Below, in pieces: positions 1 to 7,507 of a stretch of DNA of 11,802 nt. Each line of letters begins with the position of its first letter. Position 1 is the first letter of the stretch. The notes under the pieces were generated by a model, which saw only the letters and a list, made by a program, of their open reading frames with translations, was not told the DNA's origin and made no database searches. The position numbers and the translations under genes were made by a program. The DNA is from Sulfurovum sp. (GTDB lineage: Bacteria; Campylobacterota; Campylobacteria; Campylobacterales; Sulfurovaceae): contig DAOVZV010000012.1 of NCBI GenBank assembly GCA_030634925.1, positions 1-11,802 on the forward strand. Reading direction: 5' to 3'.

Positions 1-473
1 AGACGGTCAAACTAACTGCTATGATATTTATGATACTTATAGGTGCTACAGCTTTTTCTCTAGTATTCAATGAACTAGGTGGAGGAGATATGGCATTAGA
101 ATTTTTCTCTTCAGATGGCAATATCAATGACAAATGGATATTTATATTCTTAGCTATGTTGGTGATATTTATATTAGGATTTTTTATAGATTTCATAGAG
201 ATAGCGTTTGTAGTAGTTCCGATACTTGTGCCTATAGTCATATCTCTAGGTATCGACCCTATATGGTTTGCGATACTAATCGCTATGAATTTACAAGCGT
301 CATTTTTGACACCACCATTTGGATTTGCACTATTTTATCTCAAAGGTTCAGCAGGAGACAAGATAAGCACAAAGGCGATATACAAGGGTGTCATACCATT
401 TATACTGTTACAGATATTGGCACTAGGTATTATAATAGCGTTTCCTGATTTGATATATCTATTTGGAGAGTAA
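1..473 (+). CDS. TRAP transporter large permease (DctM family), 3' end
   Basis: This is the C-terminal part of the large (12-TM type) membrane subunit of a tripartite ATP-independent periplasmic transporter. Such subunits import organic acids or related solutes using an ion gradient and a periplasmic binding protein. The frame is open from base 3 (Thr-Val-Lys-Leu-Thr-Ala-Met), so the Met at base 21 is internal and the gene starts outside the window. Visible are several hydrophobic helices and the family-typical stretches GFFIDFIEIAFVVVP and NLQASFLTPPFGFALFYLKG. These most resemble the mannitol/chloroaromatic-compound TRAP subgroup (COG4664-like). The substrate cannot be told from this fragment. 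The small permease and binding protein would be expected upstream. The stop TAA is at 471-473, and the next gene has its own promoter-like element. Confidence 0.9.
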   Translation, partial: TVKLTAMIFMILIGATAFSLVFNELGGGDMALEFFSSDGNINDKWIFIFLAMLVIFILGFFIDFIEIAFVVVPILVPIVISLGIDPIWFAILIAMNLQASFLTPPFGFALFYLKGSAGDKISTKAIYKGVIPFILLQILALGIIIAFPDLIYLFGE

Positions 474-484
474 TCTTATTTGGG

Positions 485-490
485 TATAAT
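485..490 (+). promoter_or_regulatory. -10 element (TATAAT) for the DUF2059-like gene
   Basis: A perfect TATAAT lies at 485-490, preceded by a T/G-rich stretch (TTTGGG). This resembles the Campylobacterota vegetative promoter, which relies on the -10 region more than on a -35 box. It is 27 bases ahead of the ATG at 518. An SD-like AAGGGA sits between them at about 507-512. It suggests transcription independent of the TRAP gene. Confidence 0.55.
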
Positions 491-517
491 CTTTTATATT
501 AAAAACAAGGGAAAACA

Positions 518-1309
518 ATGTTCAAATTATTCAAACTAGTACTACTTTCTATCTTATTAACTCCTCAATTTGCTGTAGCAGATGCCAAGCTTACACACTC
601 TGAGGCTATATCTAATCTGATGACTTTATCTGGATTGGCTGTACAAGTGCCACAGATTTCTAATAGCCTGATTATCTCTTTTGACCCTTTTGTATATAAA
701 TCTCCAAAAGAGATTAAATCCAAATTGTCTCGTGCTATATCAGCATCTTTTGACAAAGCAATAATGCTAAGTATTATCAATGATGAGGTAGCTAAAAATG
801 TATCACTCAAAGATAGTCTATCTATGCTAGAGTGGTATAAATCTGATATAAGCAAAGAGATAACAAAAGCAGAAGAGATAGCGACAAATGAGGTAAATGT
901 AGAAGAGTTATTTACCCAAAAAGCAGAACTGATGAATGACAAAGAGAGAGTAGCACTCTGTACGCAGATAGAAGAGAAGTCACATATAATTGATTTCCTA
1001 GTAGATAGTCAGATAGAAGTGATGAAATCTACACTCGCAATCACGCAACCCACCAAAAACAACAAATCACAAGATGAGTATTTTGATACGCTCAAAGTAG
1101 AAGTCAAGAAATCTATCAAAGAGCAGACTATATTATCTCTACTTAAATCTTATGAGTCTATAGAGACAGAAAAGATGAGAAAATATGCGAAATTTCTGAG
1201 CCAACCAGCTACAGAGAGATTTATAACAAGTGGATACAGAGGAGTAGGCAAAGCGATAATAGGTGGTACAAATGAACTACTTACTGCTATTATGGCTTTT
1301 AGTAAGTAG
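518..1309 (+). CDS. Secreted DUF2059-like protein of unknown function
   Basis: The 263-residue product has a clear Sec signal peptide. It has Lys at 3 and 6, a hydrophobic core at 7-18, and Ala-Val-Ala before Asp22, giving predicted cleavage after residue 21. The mature part is mostly helical and charged. It has a segment after residue 25 with the pattern SNLMTLSGLAVQVPQI, and a later one near the C-terminus, KYAKFLSQPATERFITSG. Both recall the DUF2059 pattern, in which a helix-rich domain carries an aromatic-x-S-P/Q-A/T-G/E-type turn. A related copy (SMLEWYKSDISKEITKAEE) sits in the middle, so the protein may be two degenerate repeats. One cysteine falls in the middle. The ATG has an AAGGGA ribosome-binding site and an upstream TATAAT. 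It converges on the AsmA-like operon with only three bases between stop codons. DUF2059 assignment is by eye and tentative; no function is claimed. Confidence 0.7.
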   Translation: MFKLFKLVLLSILLTPQFAVADAKLTHSEAISNLMTLSGLAVQVPQISNSLIISFDPFVYKSPKEIKSKLSRAISASFDKAIMLSIINDEVAKNVSLKDSLSMLEWYKSDISKEITKAEEIATNEVNVEELFTQKAELMNDKERVALCTQIEEKSHIIDFLVDSQIEVMKSTLAITQPTKNNKSQDEYFDTLKVEVKKSIKEQTILSLLKSYESIETEKMRKYAKFLSQPATERFITSGYRGVGKAIIGGTNELLTAIMAFSK

Positions 1310-1312
1310 AAA

Positions 1313-2815
1313 CTAAAAAAACATCCCAATAAAAGACGCAGCTGTTTCGGTAGCTACGCTTTCTGCCATATTTGCCATTGGGATACTATCCATCATCTTG
1401 CCCATACCTTTTCGGGTGTTTTTGCCCATGATAGAGTCTAGCTGTTTGTTCATCTGATACCTGATGAGTCTTTGCATATTTAGGTTTACTTTTGGCTCTT
1501 TTAGCAGACCATATATTTTGCCAGAGAATGCTTGTTGTTGCATATCAAAATCAAAATAGGCATTTACTGTATTTTTGTTTGAGTCCATTTTGATACTTGT
1601 GATAAATACATGGCTATTGTCATTGGATATTTTTATATCTCCTAGTAATATACTATCTTGATAAGTAGCATATATTGAGCTATCATCAAATCTCTCTAGT
1701 AGCATATTTACACCTGATTTTTCATATATTATACTTACCAATTGACTAGGTAGAAATTGGCTATTTTTTAGTTTGGTATCTACTTTCAGGCTATTTTTGT
1801 CAAAGTCATAAACTATATCTCCATAAGTATCAGCTTTGAGCATTTGAGGATATGGAAATACACTCATAAAATCTGAAAATGATACTTTGTCTAGTTTGAC
1901 TTTTAGCTTTTGGTCTTTGAAATAAAAATCCAATATCCCACCATAAGACTTGGATAATCCTTGTATATATAGGGATTGATTATATCCTATCTCTCCTCTA
2001 GCATAAAACCTACCTTTGTACTTATCTCCTAATAAAATCTCTAGTTTACTTAGGTCTTTTATGTCTAGTATGTAGTTTGCTTTGGCTATTTTTGAACTTT
2101 CATCATATTTACCTTTGGTGATATTTATCTCCATATATGGAGCAGAGATAAGAGTAGTAAATGAATGCTTCATCTTGTCTATATAGACTACTGTATTTAG
2201 ATTGAGTGGAATACCTGAAAAGTTGTTATCTTTGATGTCATAAGAGAAGTATCCTTGTTTGTCATCTTCTTGCATAAGAGTAAAATTGACATCTATATTT
2301 GCTTTGCCTCGTATCAGTGCGTCTTGACCTAGTAGGGCTAATAGTTTGCTAGAGTTTATATCTCTCATAGTGAGGATTAAATCTTCTGCTTTGTCTGTAA
2401 ATTTGGTAGCACTATATGATATATTACCATCAAGAGCTTTTCCTCTACCATCTATTTGTAGATGTGAGTACTTACCCTTGATATGACCTTTGATGTCTAT
2501 ATTATCATCTATCTTGCATATAGCAGTAGCTATACATTGGCTGATAATTGTATAATTCATATCGACTCTGCTACTATCTATATATCCATTGAACACAAAC
2601 CTAGCTTTTTTTTCTATATTTAATTCTATTGAGGCATAAGGATAGTTATCAATATTTATACTCGTAACAGTTACATTGAGGTCTGCTTTTTGGGTTAGTT
2701 GATAGCTGATATAGTCATAGATATTTTGATTACCCAAAGAAGTAGATAGTAGATAAAACAGAGCCACAGAGAGAAATAGAAGACTAAAGACAGAGTATTT
2801 TACAAATCTAAGCAT
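1313..2815 (-). CDS. AsmA/TamB-like membrane-anchored periplasmic protein (single-module paralogue)
   Basis: The roughly 500-residue protein has a short basic N-terminus and one hydrophobic helix (about residues 8-27 counted from the ATG at 2821). A long periplasmic region of alternating beta strands follows (patterns such as DIKGHIKGKY and GKANIDVNF). This architecture is that of AsmA/TamB/DUF748-type proteins, which are thought to form lipid-binding beta-grooves between the two membranes. The family call is inference. The start at 2815 is preferred to the ATG at 2821, because the only GGA upstream is spaced properly for it; the difference is two residues. Landmarks shared with its upstream neighbour are a Cys pair (96 and 102 from 2821), GLSKSYGGILD, LGDKYKGRFYA, FLPSQLV, NAYFDF and the C-terminal ATETAASFIGMFF. 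It follows the longer paralogue by about 15 bases, so the two are co-transcribed. Confidence 0.75.
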   Translation of the reverse strand: MLRFVKYSVFSLLFLSVALFYLLSTSLGNQNIYDYISYQLTQKADLNVTVTSINIDNYPYASIELNIEKKARFVFNGYIDSSRVDMNYTIISQCIATAICKIDDNIDIKGHIKGKYSHLQIDGRGKALDGNISYSATKFTDKAEDLILTMRDINSSKLLALLGQDALIRGKANIDVNFTLMQEDDKQGYFSYDIKDNNFSGIPLNLNTVVYIDKMKHSFTTLISAPYMEINITKGKYDESSKIAKANYILDIKDLSKLEILLGDKYKGRFYARGEIGYNQSLYIQGLSKSYGGILDFYFKDQKLKVKLDKVSFSDFMSVFPYPQMLKADTYGDIVYDFDKNSLKVDTKLKNSQFLPSQLVSIIYEKSGVNMLLERFDDSSIYATYQDSILLGDIKISNDNSHVFITSIKMDSNKNTVNAYFDFDMQQQAFSGKIYGLLKEPKVNLNMQRLIRYQMNKQLDSIMGKNTRKGMGKMMDSIPMANMAESVATETAASFIGMFF

Positions 2816-2830
2816 AGTCATAATCCATAA

Positions 2831-5488
2831 CTAAAAAAATATCCCCATAAAAGAAGCTGCCGTTTCTGTAGCTACATCTTTTGCAACTGTTCCCATGGGC
2901 ATACTCTCCATCATCTCTCTATTTTGTTTGCCTACCATTGAGTCTATCTGTTTGTCCATCTGAAACTCTATTAGTTTTTGGATATTTAGATTGACTTTTA
3001 GGTCATCTATTGTACCTACTACTTTGCCTGAGAAGCTTTGGCTTTGCATCTTGAAATCAAAATAGGCATTGATAGTATCTTTGTCTGTATTCATAATAGT
3101 ATTTGTGAGCAGAAAATGGTTCTTTTTGTTCATAAGCTTCAAATCTCCTAGTAGAATATTTTTGTGATATGTCAAGTCCAAAGAAGAGTTATCAAATATC
3201 TCTGTACTAATATTTACATCGGCTTTGTCTTTGATACTATTTACCAAATCAGACGGCAAAAATCTAGCTTTTTTGAGTTTGCTTTTGACTCCTAGTAATT
3301 TGGTGTTGAAGTCATAGTTGATATTGCCATAGGCTTGTGCATCTATCATCTCTGGATAGTTGAGTATAGATATGATACGACTAAATGAGACATTGTCCAA
3401 ATCTATATCCAATCTATCTTTTTTGTATGAGTAGTCTAGTATTCCTCCATAGGTTTTGGATAGTCCTTGGATATGTAAGAATTTATCATATTTTACCATT
3501 CCTACACCTGCGAATGCTCCACTATATTTGGATTTTAATATACTCTCTAACTGGCTCAAATCAGGACTACTCATCAGATAAAAGCTCTGGGCTACTTCTG
3601 TATTGGAGTTATATATTCCTTTTGACATATTTATATCTATATTTCCAAAAGAGGCATCTGCTTTGAAACTATTGATATTATCAATTGTATCTATCTTGGC
3701 ATCTATGGACAAAGGTAATTCCTCATATACTCCACTTTTGAGATGGTATGATATATGTCCTTTTCTATCTGTTTTGCTTAACCAGCCAAAGTTTATATTT
3801 ATATCTGCTTTACCATGAGGTAGGGTAGGGTATCCCAATAGAGTAGATAGCTTTTGACTACGAATATCTCTCAATGTGATATTGACATCTTGTAGTCTAT
3901 CTCCTATTTTGATACCATCATATCCTATAGACCCATTCATAGCACTACCTTTGCCAAATATATGAAGCCTCTTTAGTGAGCCGTTGATATATCCTGATAT
4001 ATTGACATCATCTACTATTGTACATATATGGCTAGGTAGTCTATGGCTACGCATACCATAATCAATATTTATCCAATCCATACTCAATGAGCCATCAATA
4101 TTTAGCCTATAGTGCTTCTCTGCTGTTCCATCAAATTGGAGATATATACTCTCTCTGTTTGATATATAGTCATCTAGTTTTGTATATATCTTGCCTGATG
4201 CTGTATGCTTTTTGATTTTGAGGTCTATAATACCATTTATAGATTTCTTTTTGATTTTTATCTCTGTATCTTTGAGTATGAGATGATTTGTGCTGTTTGA
4301 TAGCTTTACATCACCTATGATAGAGTCATTTTGATATTTTATATCTATATAATTATTATCAAAAACTTCTTTGGTTATATTTAGTTCTATTTTTTGAGAT
4401 ATATTATCTATAGATTTGCTTGGTAGTATTTTTAGATTATCTAGTTTTGATTTGCTTGTTAGGCTTTTTTCTTTTATATTATAGTAGGAGTCTCCTGAGA
4501 TGATAGCGTCTATAGGATTATTGATATTTAGTAGTTTCATCAAATTTGCAAAAGGGATTTTTTGCATATCTAGTTTGATAGTATCTGACTTGTAGTGAAA
4601 GTCAAGCATTCCACCTAGACTTTTGGATAGTCCATTTATCTCTATCTTTTTGTCGTGATGTATCTCTCCAATAGCATAAAATTTACCATAATATTTATCT
4701 CCCAAAAGTCTCTCTATATGAGATAACTCTGATATATCTAAGGTATAAAAAGCATAGGCTAATTTACTCTTTTGATTGTATTTACCTCTGTTTATATGTA
4801 GCTTTATCTCATTAGAGTCTATATCTAGCTTGAATTTATGAGCTTGGTCTTTTATATCTATCTCTAGGTGTATATTCAAGTCCAAATCAGAGTAGTTGTG
4901 GTCTCTTATATCATATATTATTTTTCCTCTTTTTTTCTTTTTGTCTAGGTGTGAGAAATATATATTTGTATTGGCTTTACCCTCAAATATAAGGTCTTCT
5001 CCCAAAAGAGTACCAAACTTAGTAGAGTTTAGCTCATCTATAGTGATATTGACATCTTTTAGAATATTTTTTTGTTTGTTGAGGTGATATTTGATTTTAC
5101 CATCTAATAATCTACCATTACCACTAGCATATAAATCTCCAAATTCACCTTTGATATTTCCTCTGATAAATACCATATCATTGATATTGCATTTATCAGT
5201 TTTGATACAATCACTCTGTATCGTATATTTCATATCTAGCATTGTTGTATCTATCAGACCTTCTGCTTTGAGATGATATTTTTTCTCTATTAGTACTTGT
5301 GTAGTGATGTAGTTATAACTACCAAATTCAATAGACTTGACCTCTATATCCAAATCACTTTTTTGGCTTAGACTGTAGCTTAGATACTTGTATAGCTGAC
5401 TCTTACCATGGTCGGTATAGAGTACATAAAATAGTAGTAGAGATAGAGTAATAAAAGTAGAAATTATATATTTTATAACCTTTGACAT
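2831..5488 (-). CDS. AsmA/TamB-like periplasmic protein with internally duplicated module
   Basis: The 885-residue protein has one N-terminal transmembrane helix (about 4-24) and two copies of the beta-rich module found once in the downstream gene. Matching landmarks lie about 389 residues apart: GLSKSLGG at 286 and GLSKTYGG at 675; CNIND at 100 and CTIVDD at 489; SGKIY at 431 and SGKVV near the C-terminus. The Cys pair 94/100 of module A is reduced to Cys489 alone in module B. Only module B keeps the Met-rich tail ending ATETAASFMGIFF, and only module A keeps the membrane anchor. The layout fits fusion of two tandem genes with loss of one tail and one anchor, junction near residue 443. The ATG at 5488 is chosen because AAGGA lies 10 bases upstream and the N-terminus then aligns with the paralogue. 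An in-frame ATG at 5572 would run through the divergent promoter. A role in envelope lipid traffic is inferred from fold only. Confidence 0.75.
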   Translation of the reverse strand: MSKVIKYIISTFITLSLLLFYVLYTDHGKSQLYKYLSYSLSQKSDLDIEVKSIEFGSYNYITTQVLIEKKYHLKAEGLIDTTMLDMKYTIQSDCIKTDKCNINDMVFIRGNIKGEFGDLYASGNGRLLDGKIKYHLNKQKNILKDVNITIDELNSTKFGTLLGEDLIFEGKANTNIYFSHLDKKKKRGKIIYDIRDHNYSDLDLNIHLEIDIKDQAHKFKLDIDSNEIKLHINRGKYNQKSKLAYAFYTLDISELSHIERLLGDKYYGKFYAIGEIHHDKKIEINGLSKSLGGMLDFHYKSDTIKLDMQKIPFANLMKLLNINNPIDAIISGDSYYNIKEKSLTSKSKLDNLKILPSKSIDNISQKIELNITKEVFDNNYIDIKYQNDSIIGDVKLSNSTNHLILKDTEIKIKKKSINGIIDLKIKKHTASGKIYTKLDDYISNRESIYLQFDGTAEKHYRLNIDGSLSMDWINIDYGMRSHRLPSHICTIVDDVNISGYINGSLKRLHIFGKGSAMNGSIGYDGIKIGDRLQDVNITLRDIRSQKLSTLLGYPTLPHGKADININFGWLSKTDRKGHISYHLKSGVYEELPLSIDAKIDTIDNINSFKADASFGNIDINMSKGIYNSNTEVAQSFYLMSSPDLSQLESILKSKYSGAFAGVGMVKYDKFLHIQGLSKTYGGILDYSYKKDRLDIDLDNVSFSRIISILNYPEMIDAQAYGNINYDFNTKLLGVKSKLKKARFLPSDLVNSIKDKADVNISTEIFDNSSLDLTYHKNILLGDLKLMNKKNHFLLTNTIMNTDKDTINAYFDFKMQSQSFSGKVVGTIDDLKVNLNIQKLIEFQMDKQIDSMVGKQNREMMESMPMGTVAKDVATETAASFMGIFF

Positions 5489-5540
5489 TAAAAGAATATC
5501 CTTGTAGAGTTTTCCTAATAATACCATAAAAAATATATAA

Positions 5541-5553
5541 ATTATGGCATAAT
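5541..5553. promoter_or_regulatory. Palindromic bidirectional -10 region between divergent genes
   Basis: ATTATGGCATAAT is a perfect 6+1+6 palindrome, and it reads CATAAT (one mismatch from TATAAT) on both strands. It sits in the 93-base divergent gap. On the + strand the element is 28 bases ahead of the M14-like gene start. On the - strand it leaves a leader of about 45-50 bases before the AsmA-like gene, where a second candidate TATTAT (complement of 5518-5523) also occurs. The surrounding sequence is almost pure A+T. Symmetric -10 elements that fire in both directions are a known bacterial arrangement; its use here is inferred. Confidence 0.45.
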
Positions 5554-5581
5554 ATATATATTTTTTATACAAAGGAAGACT

Positions 5582-6460
5582 ATGAAATACCTAATACTCT
5601 CTTTACTCTTTATCGTGTCATTGGATGCTAGTTGTAAAATACCAAAAGATATAAAACCATTCATCCAACAAACAGATATAAATCAACTCAAAAAGCACAG
5701 AGATATTAGACGAAATTTCAATAGTCTCAAAAACCTATGTGTAAATATAGTCTCCATCAAAGAGGGCAAATATAATTGGAAAATGCTATTAGTCACAAAC
5801 CCCAAAAAGCCAAAAGGTGCTTTTTGGTTCTTGCCACATGACAATGAAAATACAGCTTTTGACGCAGGAGTATATGCCACACAGAAATATGGTGGAGGAT
5901 TTCTAGCAGTGATGGCAAATGACAAAAGATACTTTATGGGACAAGACCCAAATCGCAACTTTGGAGAGACCAAAAAGACAGCCAAAACTTGTAGCAAACA
6001 AAAATACCCAGCACCCAAATACAGCAAAACAGTATTCAAAATCATAGATAGTTATAAAAATCCACAATACCCATATATGTCCCTACACAACAACAAAAAT
6101 GGACACAGAGGCAACGGAGGAAGTGGAGGAGTATCTATATTAAAATCAAGTAAAATAGTACAATCATTCCCAGCATTCAAAAACATCACCAAATCAAACA
6201 GAGGACTAAAAGACGAAGACACTCTAATATACATAGCAGGATTTGCTAAAAAACCAAATCAAACCAAACTAAATAGACTATTATCACTAGGACTAAACAC
6301 CAAATACGAGATAATAGACAAAAACAACAACGACTGTTCTCTCTCCAATTATGTAGTACTAAACAAAAAAACAACAAACTACTACAACATAGAAACCCAA
6401 CACGGAGACTTGAAAACACAAAAGAATATGATAGATAAGATTATGGGTTTGATTAAGTAA
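5582..6460 (+). CDS. Secreted M14 zinc-carboxypeptidase-like protein
   Basis: The 292-residue protein has a Sec signal peptide (hydrophobic residues 4-14, likely cleavage near Ser17/Cys18; the sequence before Cys18 is not a proper lipobox). Motifs fall in the order and sense expected for the M14 (carboxypeptidase A) fold. PHDNE supplies the HxxE zinc pair His86/Glu89. DPNRNFG supplies the Asn124-Arg125 substrate clamp. SLHNN supplies the third zinc ligand His169. YYNIETQHG near the C-terminus supplies the candidate general base Glu271. The fold is compact for M14. Four cysteines (18, 53, 137, 252) suggest disulfides and a periplasmic site. It may trim peptides, or peptidoglycan stems as Csd4/Pgp1 do in this phylum, but it is much shorter and keeps a canonical HxxE. 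The ATG follows AAAGGAAG. The coding strand is strikingly A/C-rich, unlike the next gene. The substrate is unknown. Confidence 0.65.
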   Translation: MKYLILSLLFIVSLDASCKIPKDIKPFIQQTDINQLKKHRDIRRNFNSLKNLCVNIVSIKEGKYNWKMLLVTNPKKPKGAFWFLPHDNENTAFDAGVYATQKYGGGFLAVMANDKRYFMGQDPNRNFGETKKTAKTCSKQKYPAPKYSKTVFKIIDSYKNPQYPYMSLHNNKNGHRGNGGSGGVSILKSSKIVQSFPAFKNITKSNRGLKDEDTLIYIAGFAKKPNQTKLNRLLSLGLNTKYEIIDKNNNDCSLSNYVVLNKKTTNYYNIETQHGDLKTQKNMIDKIMGLIK

Positions 6461-6468
6461 AAAATAGG

Positions 6469-6497
6469 CATAATTAAAATAGATTATTTCAAAGGAG
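6469..6497 (+). promoter_or_regulatory. -10 element and strong ribosome-binding site for the small four-Cys protein
   Basis: GGCATAAT ends at 6474. It carries the same CATAAT element, with the same two preceding G residues, as the promoter before the M14-like gene at 5546-5553. A consensus AAGGAG lies at 6492-6497, five bases before the ATG at 6503. The small gene may therefore be transcribed on its own as well as by readthrough. Confidence 0.45.
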
Positions 6498-6502
6498 CAA
6501 TA

Positions 6503-6841
6503 ATGAAAAAATATATTCCAATTTTAGTGGCACTTTTTGTGAGTGTTGGTTTGGCTGATAGTGTTGAATTTAGGACAGGTGATGGTCATAGGACTGAGCT
6601 TAGGAGTGTCAATGGTACTTTTGAGAGTAGGCATGAGAGTCAGTTTCCTTATGTATGTTATGATAAAAGAATAAAGGTCGTATCAGATGGTGATGTCTTT
6701 GTCAAGTACAAGGGTTGTACTAGAGTTCGTGTAAGTTGCAAGAGTTTAGGTAGAGTACACTTTGGTAAATATCCAAATGATTACAAAGCTTCACAAGCGT
6801 TAGATAGATGTTATAATGCTAGACCTAGGTTTATCGACTAA
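6503..6841 (+). CDS. Small secreted basic protein with four cysteines
   Basis: I do not recognise this 112-residue protein. It has a textbook Sec signal peptide: Lys2-Lys3, a hydrophobic core 5-17, and Gly-Leu-Ala before Asp19. The mature 94 residues carry four cysteines (52, 72, 79, 103), enough for two disulfides. They are rich in Arg and Tyr and read as short beta strands (EFRTGDG, VFVKYKGCTRVRVSC). The small size and likely disulfides suggest a periplasmic or released protein; no enzyme motif is visible. The start is fixed by AAGGAG five bases upstream. Its G/T-rich codon use contrasts sharply with the A/C-rich gene just before it. It stops next to a hairpin shared with the convergent recO. 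Confidence 0.75.
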   Translation: MKKYIPILVALFVSVGLADSVEFRTGDGHRTELRSVNGTFESRHESQFPYVCYDKRIKVVSDGDVFVKYKGCTRVRVSCKSLGRVHFGKYPNDYKASQALDRCYNARPRFID

Positions 6842-6846
6842 CTATC

Positions 6847-6872
6847 TTTAGAGTCATTAGTTTGACTCTAAA
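6847..6872. terminator. Bidirectional terminator-like hairpin between convergent genes
   Basis: TTTAGAGTCA (6847-6856) and its exact reverse complement TGACTCTAAA (6863-6872) form a perfect 10-bp stem with a 6-base loop. It lies 5 bases after the small secreted gene's stop and includes the last codons and TAG stop of recO. Being symmetric, it can act for both transcripts. The T-runs after it are short on both strands, so intrinsic termination may be partial. Confidence 0.65.
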
Positions 6873-7485
6873 ATCCTTTCATCACAGCTACGAGTATTGT
6901 ATCTATCTCATTATCTTCCAAAAATATACTATTATTTGTATCTAAAAAATTTATCACTTTTTTGGTAGCTATTGGATGAGATTTGATACACTCTGGGTGT
7001 GTCACTTTGAAGCCTCTCATCAGTGATACTTTGTCTCTTATTGCTGTTTCACAGATGAAGCATACTCTTTTTGGTTGAAGTCTTTTTTCATATTTGAGTA
7101 GATTTATGTAGCTTTCGCATATTACTCTTTTGGGATTTTGTTTGTCCCATTTTCTGATAGCCAGAAGTAGTAGATTGAAATAAAATGGATTTATATCCTC
7201 TTTGTCTTCTAAGTGGAGATAAAATAGTTTGAGAAACTCATCCCATAGTAGTCTTTTATGTTCATCATATAGCCAAGAAAACTCTATCAAAGATACAGAA
7301 CGCAACTTTGGTAAGAATTGGTTGCTATCGTTATCTGATTTAAAATCTATTAGGTTACCACTTTTTAATATAGAGTGCCTAGTCCCGAAAAAACGGTAAT
7401 ATTTTTCAATTTTCTTATCAGTTAATATTGTGACTATCGCGTCTTCATTTTTGGCTTTTGTGACGCTTAATATAAATCCCTTGAT
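6868..7485 (-). CDS. recO: DNA repair protein RecO (Campylobacterota type), apparent AUC start
   Basis: RecO binds DNA, anneals strands and, with RecR, loads RecA for recombinational repair. The open frame continues upstream of the first canonical start (TTG at 7305) for 60 more codons. These encode KGFILSV, NEDAIVTIL and YYRFFGTRHSIL-type segments that match what I recall of the N-terminal OB-fold of epsilonproteobacterial RecO. The full product is 205 residues, as expected for that short form. The C-terminal part has CFIC (Cys142/145) with His163 and Cys166, a probable zinc site. Where the family begins M-K/Q-G-F, this sequence has ATC (7483-7485), with a purine-rich AGAGAG just upstream. 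No ATG, GTG or TTG occurs in frame between the upstream stop (7504-7506) and 7305. Either AUC is the start, or an ATG was mutated or mis-sequenced. The gene is not part of the usual lysC-hobA-holB block that I know, where folP tends to follow holB. Confidence 0.85.
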   Translation of the reverse strand: MKGFILSVTKAKNEDAIVTILTDKKIEKYYRFFGTRHSILKSGNLIDFKSDNDSNQFLPKLRSVSLIEFSWLYDEHKRLLWDEFLKLFYLHLEDKEDINPFYFNLLLLAIRKWDKQNPKRVICESYINLLKYEKRLQPKRVCFICETAIRDKVSLMRGFKVTHPECIKSHPIATKKVINFLDTNNSIFLEDNEIDTILVAVMKGF

Positions 7486-7507
7486 ATTGTCTCTCTTTTT
7501 TATTTAC

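Noticed and set aside
5489..5572. N-terminal extension of the long AsmA-like gene to the ATG at 5572
   Set aside because: The extension crosses the divergent promoter and adds a second hydrophobic stretch absent from the paralogue. The ATG at 5488 has AAGGA at good spacing and aligns with the paralogue's N-terminus.
5620..5640. Lipoprotein signal (Leu-Asp-Ala-Ser-Cys) on the M14-like protein
   Set aside because: Asp at the -3 position does not fit a lipobox. A type I signal peptidase site is more likely, and Cys18 may join a disulfide.
6868..7305. A separate 145-residue protein beginning at the TTG at 7305
   Set aside because: The same frame continues upstream with conserved RecO sequence, so the TTG is an internal Leu codon (residue 61).
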